A stretch of 64,000 bases of DNA from Amycolatopsis antarctica (GTDB lineage Bacteria; Actinomycetota; Actinomycetes; Mycobacteriales; Pseudonocardiaceae): positions 62,001-126,000 of the forward strand of contig NZ_NKYE01000002.1 of assembly GCF_002262875.1 (NCBI RefSeq), read 5' to 3'. Positions within the stretch are counted from its first letter, which is position 1; each line of letters begins with the position of its first letter. A program made the position numbers and the translations under genes. Under the pieces are notes generated by a model. It searched no databases, was not told the DNA's origin, and was given only the letters and a program-made list of their open reading frames with translations. Below are positions 61,314-64,000 of this stretch, piece by piece.

Positions 61314-61765
61314 TGGCGAGCACGATGGGCTGCTACACCTGCGGGAGGAACGCCCGTTTCGATTCCCTGCCGCCCCGGGAGCGGGTCGCCGCCGACGAGC
61401 ACTGGCGCGCGGCCCACGCCTTCGACACGGCGCTTCCCGGCTGGCTGGTGCTCGCCCCGCGCAGGCACGTCACCACGATCGCGAATCTGTCCTCCGGCGA
61501 GGCGGCCGCTCTCGGTGGCTGGCAGGTCCGGCTGTCCAGGGCGTTGCGTGAGGTCACCGGCTGCGCGAAGACGTACGTGGTGCAGTTCGCCGAGCAGCCC
61601 GGCTACGCCCACGTGCACTTCCACCTGGTGCCGGTGGCGGCCGAGCTGCCACCGGAACGGCGCGGGCCGGGGATCTTCGCCCTGCTCGGTGCCGCACCGG
61701 CGGACCGGGTCGGCGAGGCACGGATGGACGAGCTGGCGATCTCGCTGCAGGACGTCCTGCGGTAG
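61313..61765 (+). CDS. HIT-family hydrolase with N-terminal Cys pair
   Basis: The 150-residue protein has the histidine triad HVHFHLVP (about residues 100-107) and an N-terminal Cys-x2-Cys (Cys7, Cys10: GCYTCGRN) that may bind zinc. It resembles AP4A-hydrolase-like or APTX-like bacterial HIT proteins of diadenosine polyphosphate metabolism. ATG overlaps the dgt stop by one base (TGATG), so it is co-translated with dgt, and both act on nucleotides. The TTG at 61301 would extend into dgt and is rejected. Confidence 0.85.
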   Translation: MASTMGCYTCGRNARFDSLPPRERVAADEHWRAAHAFDTALPGWLVLAPRRHVTTIANLSSGEAAALGGWQVRLSRALREVTGCAKTYVVQFAEQPGYAHVHFHLVPVAAELPPERRGPGIFALLGAAPADRVGEARMDELAISLQDVLR

Positions 61766-61805
61766 TCCGCGTGTCCCGCCCACGGCGGCGCGGTAGCGTC
61801 GCGTC

Positions 61806-62924
61806 ATGGCTGAGCGCACCGGTTCCGAGCGGGCACACCTCGATTTCACCCTCGCCCTGCATCGCGCCGTCGCCGCGGGCGGCGCCGACTCCTGCTTCTC
61901 GCCCTATTCCGTGGCCAGCGCGCTGGGGCTCGCCGCGCGTGCCACCCGGGGTGCCGCATCGGAGGAGCTGGCGGGTCTGCTGGCAGGCGGTGCCCATGGG
62001 CTTGCCGGGCAGGCGGCGCTGCTGCGGGAGTCGGCGACGCTGACCGCGCGGGCCGGCCGGGAGGAGCCGGTGCTGGCGGTGTCGAACACGCTGTGGGCGT
62101 GGAAGGAGCTGCGCCTGCACGGCGGGTTCACCGGCGAACTGGCCGCCTGGCCGAACGGGCGGGTGGCCACGGCGCCGTTCGTGGACGACCCGGACGCCGC
62201 CAGGAGGCAGATCAACGCCGACGTCGCGGAGACGACCAGGGACCTGATCCCGGAGTTGCTGGCCGAGGACGCGGTGGGGCCGGACACCGTGGCGAGCATC
62301 GTCAACGCCCTCTACCTCAAGGCCGCGTGGAACTTCCGGTTCGGCGAGGACGCCACCGTCCCAGCGGACTTCCACGCTCCCTCGGGGACACGCGAAGTGC
62401 CGATGATGTCCCAGGAGGAGCGTCTCGGTCACGTCGCCGCCCGCGGCTGGCAGGCCGTGGCCCTGCCCGCCGCCGGCGGGCTGGAGGCGGTGCTCCTGCT
62501 GCCGGACGGTGAACTGGCAGAGCAGGAGTCCACATTGGACACCAATGTGCTGTCGGAGTTGCTGTCCGGGACCCGTCGCCGCCAGGTGCGGCTGGCCATG
62601 CCCAGGGTGTCGCTGGACGTGAGCAGCGGCCTCACCGACGCTCTGCGCTCGCTGGGAGTGCACACCCTGTTCACCCCGCAGGCCGACTTCGGCCCGCTCA
62701 CCGACGACCCCAGGCTGTCCGTGTCCGATGTGCTGCACCAGGCGGTGCTGCGCGTGGACGAGCAGGGCTTCGAGGGCGCGGCGGCGACCGCGGTCATGGT
62801 GCGGATGGCGTCGATCTCGACCGAGCAGCCGGTGGAGGTCACGGCGGACCGCCCGTTCCTGCTGCTCGTCCGGAACGCGGGCACCGGTGCGGTGTACTTC
62901 CTCGCCCGCGTGGTCACCCCGTGA
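61806..62924 (+). CDS. Serpin-family protease inhibitor without signal peptide
   Basis: The 372-residue protein has the serpin core: FSPYSVASALGLAARATRGAAS (about 36-57), VNALYLKAAWNFRF and, near the end, the reactive centre loop EGAAATAVMVRMAS (residues 323-336) followed by DRPFLLLVRN. The hinge GAAATA is inhibitory-type (small residues). Counting from the conserved hinge places P1-P1' near Ala335-Ser336, suggesting elastase-like targets. No signal peptide is present, so it acts in the cytoplasm or is released by lysis. Serpins are sporadic in bacteria; a recent acquisition is plausible. RBS not obvious. Confidence 0.88.
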   Translation: MAERTGSERAHLDFTLALHRAVAAGGADSCFSPYSVASALGLAARATRGAASEELAGLLAGGAHGLAGQAALLRESATLTARAGREEPVLAVSNTLWAWKELRLHGGFTGELAAWPNGRVATAPFVDDPDAARRQINADVAETTRDLIPELLAEDAVGPDTVASIVNALYLKAAWNFRFGEDATVPADFHAPSGTREVPMMSQEERLGHVAARGWQAVALPAAGGLEAVLLLPDGELAEQESTLDTNVLSELLSGTRRRQVRLAMPRVSLDVSSGLTDALRSLGVHTLFTPQADFGPLTDDPRLSVSDVLHQAVLRVDEQGFEGAAATAVMVRMASISTEQPVEVTADRPFLLLVRNAGTGAVYFLARVVTP

Positions 62925-62973
62925 CGCGGCCCGCACGGCCGGTGCACGGTGGCGGCGGGCGGACCGGGCTGAG

Positions 62974-64000
62974 GTGACCCCCGGATACGCCCCGGCCGCC
63001 GCACCGGCCGCGACCGCGTCCGGCGGCGATCGGCGGCCCTGGCGGTTCACTCTGGCCGACGCCGCCGTGCTGGCCGGCTACACCGCGCTCGCGTTCGTCG
63101 TCCTGGGTCCACTGTGGACGGACCTCTCGCGGGGCTATCTCGACCACAGCATGCAGGACCAGCACATGTGGGAGTGGTTCTTCGCCGTCACCGCGAAGAA
63201 CGTGGTGAACCTGGACAACCCGTTCTTCACCACGCTGCAGAATCATCCGGCCGGGGTGAACCTGATGGCCAACACGGTCATGCTCGGCATCGGCGTCCCG
63301 CTGACCCCGGTGACCGTGGTGTTCGGGCCGACGGCGACCTGGGCCGTCGCCCTCACCGGCGGTCTGGCCGCCACCGCGGCCGCCTGGTACTGGGTGATCT
63401 CCCGGCACTTCGTCGCCTCGCGGTGTGGCGCGGCGATCGGCGGCGCCTTTTGCGCGTTCGCTCCGCCGATCATCTCCCACGCCAACGCGCACCCCAACTT
63501 CGTGGTGCTCTTCGTGCTGCCGTTGATCGCGGCCAGGGTCGTCCGGCTCGCCCGCGGTGCCAGGCCGGTGCGCGACGGCGTGGTGCTCGGTCTCCTGCTG
63601 GCATACCAGATCTTTCTCGGCGAGGAGCCGCTGCTGATCGGCGCGACGACCTTCGCGGTGTTCGCCGGCGTCTACGCGGTGTTCCGGCCCACCGAGGTCG
63701 CCGGCATGCTGCGCCCGCTGGGGGTCGGGCTGGGTGTGGGCGCGGCGGTCACGCTCGCGCTGGTGGCGTTCCCGTTGTGGTGGCAGTTCTTCGGCCCGCA
63801 GGGGTACAGCTCGCTGGAGCACGGCCTGGTCGGCAACGATCTGGCAGCCGTCACCGGTTCGGCCACCGAGTCGCTGGCCGGCGATCCCCGGTCGGCGCGG
63901 GACCTGTCGATGAACCGGACCGAGGAGAACGCCTTCTTCGGCTGGCCGCTGGCGGTGCTGATGCTGGTGCTCACCGGGTGGCTGTGGCGTTCGGCGGCCG
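62974..64000 (+). CDS. Multi-pass membrane protein, GT-C glycosyltransferase-like (partial)
   Basis: The reading frame runs off the window end after 342 codons. It starts with GTG and has at least seven hydrophobic segments (from about residues 27-50 on), with a first extracytoplasmic loop containing DHSMQDQHMWEWFF (about 63-76), whose acidic/Gln pattern resembles the first loop of GT-C glycosyltransferases, and a second loop NHPAGVNLMANT. Likely a polyprenyl-phosphate sugar transferase of the envelope, but the C-terminal half is missing so this is tentative. It starts 49 bp after the serpin gene. Confidence 0.7.
   Translation, partial: MTPGYAPAAAPAATASGGDRRPWRFTLADAAVLAGYTALAFVVLGPLWTDLSRGYLDHSMQDQHMWEWFFAVTAKNVVNLDNPFFTTLQNHPAGVNLMANTVMLGIGVPLTPVTVVFGPTATWAVALTGGLAATAAAWYWVISRHFVASRCGAAIGGAFCAFAPPIISHANAHPNFVVLFVLPLIAARVVRLARGARPVRDGVVLGLLLAYQIFLGEEPLLIGATTFAVFAGVYAVFRPTEVAGMLRPLGVGLGVGAAVTLALVAFPLWWQFFGPQGYSSLEHGLVGNDLAAVTGSATESLAGDPRSARDLSMNRTEENAFFGWPLAVLMLVLTGWLWRSAA

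Overview
The window is chromosomal DNA of a very GC-rich actinobacterium. GTG, TTG and apparently leaderless starts are common. The gene content (mycolate-type WS/DGAT acyltransferase, F420-dependent luciferase-like enzyme, CysH of the APS-reductase type, NirA-like sulfite reductase, an sir-linked cysteine leader peptide) and the order hrcA-dnaJ-rsmE-HIT-phoH-ybeY-corC-era-recO-uppS-(YbjN-like)-zur/arsR-glyS-dgt, which matches the mycobacterial hrcA-to-dgt neighbourhood, point to the Pseudonocardiaceae (Amycolatopsis, Saccharomonospora, Prauserella and relatives). Genus is not fixed. No tRNA, rRNA, CRISPR array, integrase or insertion sequence was seen.

Positions 1-6.6 kb hold unlinked genes: nitronate monooxygenase, HTH protein, alpha/beta hydrolase, quinone-reductase-like MDR protein, a secreted RNase Sa/barnase-type enzyme directly followed by a barstar-type inhibitor, an enoyl-CoA hydratase and a secreted protein. 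Positions 6.7-12.5 kb are a minus-strand assimilatory sulfate operon (leader peptide, sir, zinc ribbon, cysH, cysD, cysN, sirohydrochlorin chelatase). Next come hemW, an ABC export/FtsX pair and an iron-box-preceded siderophore-interacting reductase. Positions 17.7-22.7 kb form an unassigned catabolic island: a GntR regulator and two Asp/Glu-racemase-fold enzymes face a D-2-hydroxyacid dehydrogenase and an amidase across a promoter with a GntR-like palindrome. An ArsR-MFS pair, aldo/keto reductase, WS/DGAT, GST-like reductase, aldehyde dehydrogenase and flavodoxin-fold oxidoreductase follow.

Positions 30.6-40.8 kb encode reductive pyrimidine breakdown: NCS1 transporter, beta-ureidopropionase, dihydropyrimidinase and an F420-type LLM enzyme in one operon. 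A PucR regulator sits beside them, with a divergent aminotransferase and malonate/methylmalonate-semialdehyde dehydrogenase to take beta-alanine-type products to acyl-CoA. An SSI-type protease inhibitor is embedded there. No dihydropyrimidine dehydrogenase is present.

From 40.9 kb to the end lies the conserved housekeeping block (protein quality control, ribosome maturation, cell-wall lipid carrier, DNA repair, dNTP control). It has accessory inserts: two dispanin-like proteins flanking a DUF2752 protein, a metal-type permease pair next to Zur and a zinc-type ArsR sensor, an envelope protein with its own sortase, an intracellular serpin and a membrane protein cut by the window end. The most notable non-coding signals are a 22-bp palindrome (CGCAAT, SalI core, ATTGCG) present four times in two intergenic pairs, the 21-codon sulfur leader peptide at 12468-12533, and several operator-like palindromes.
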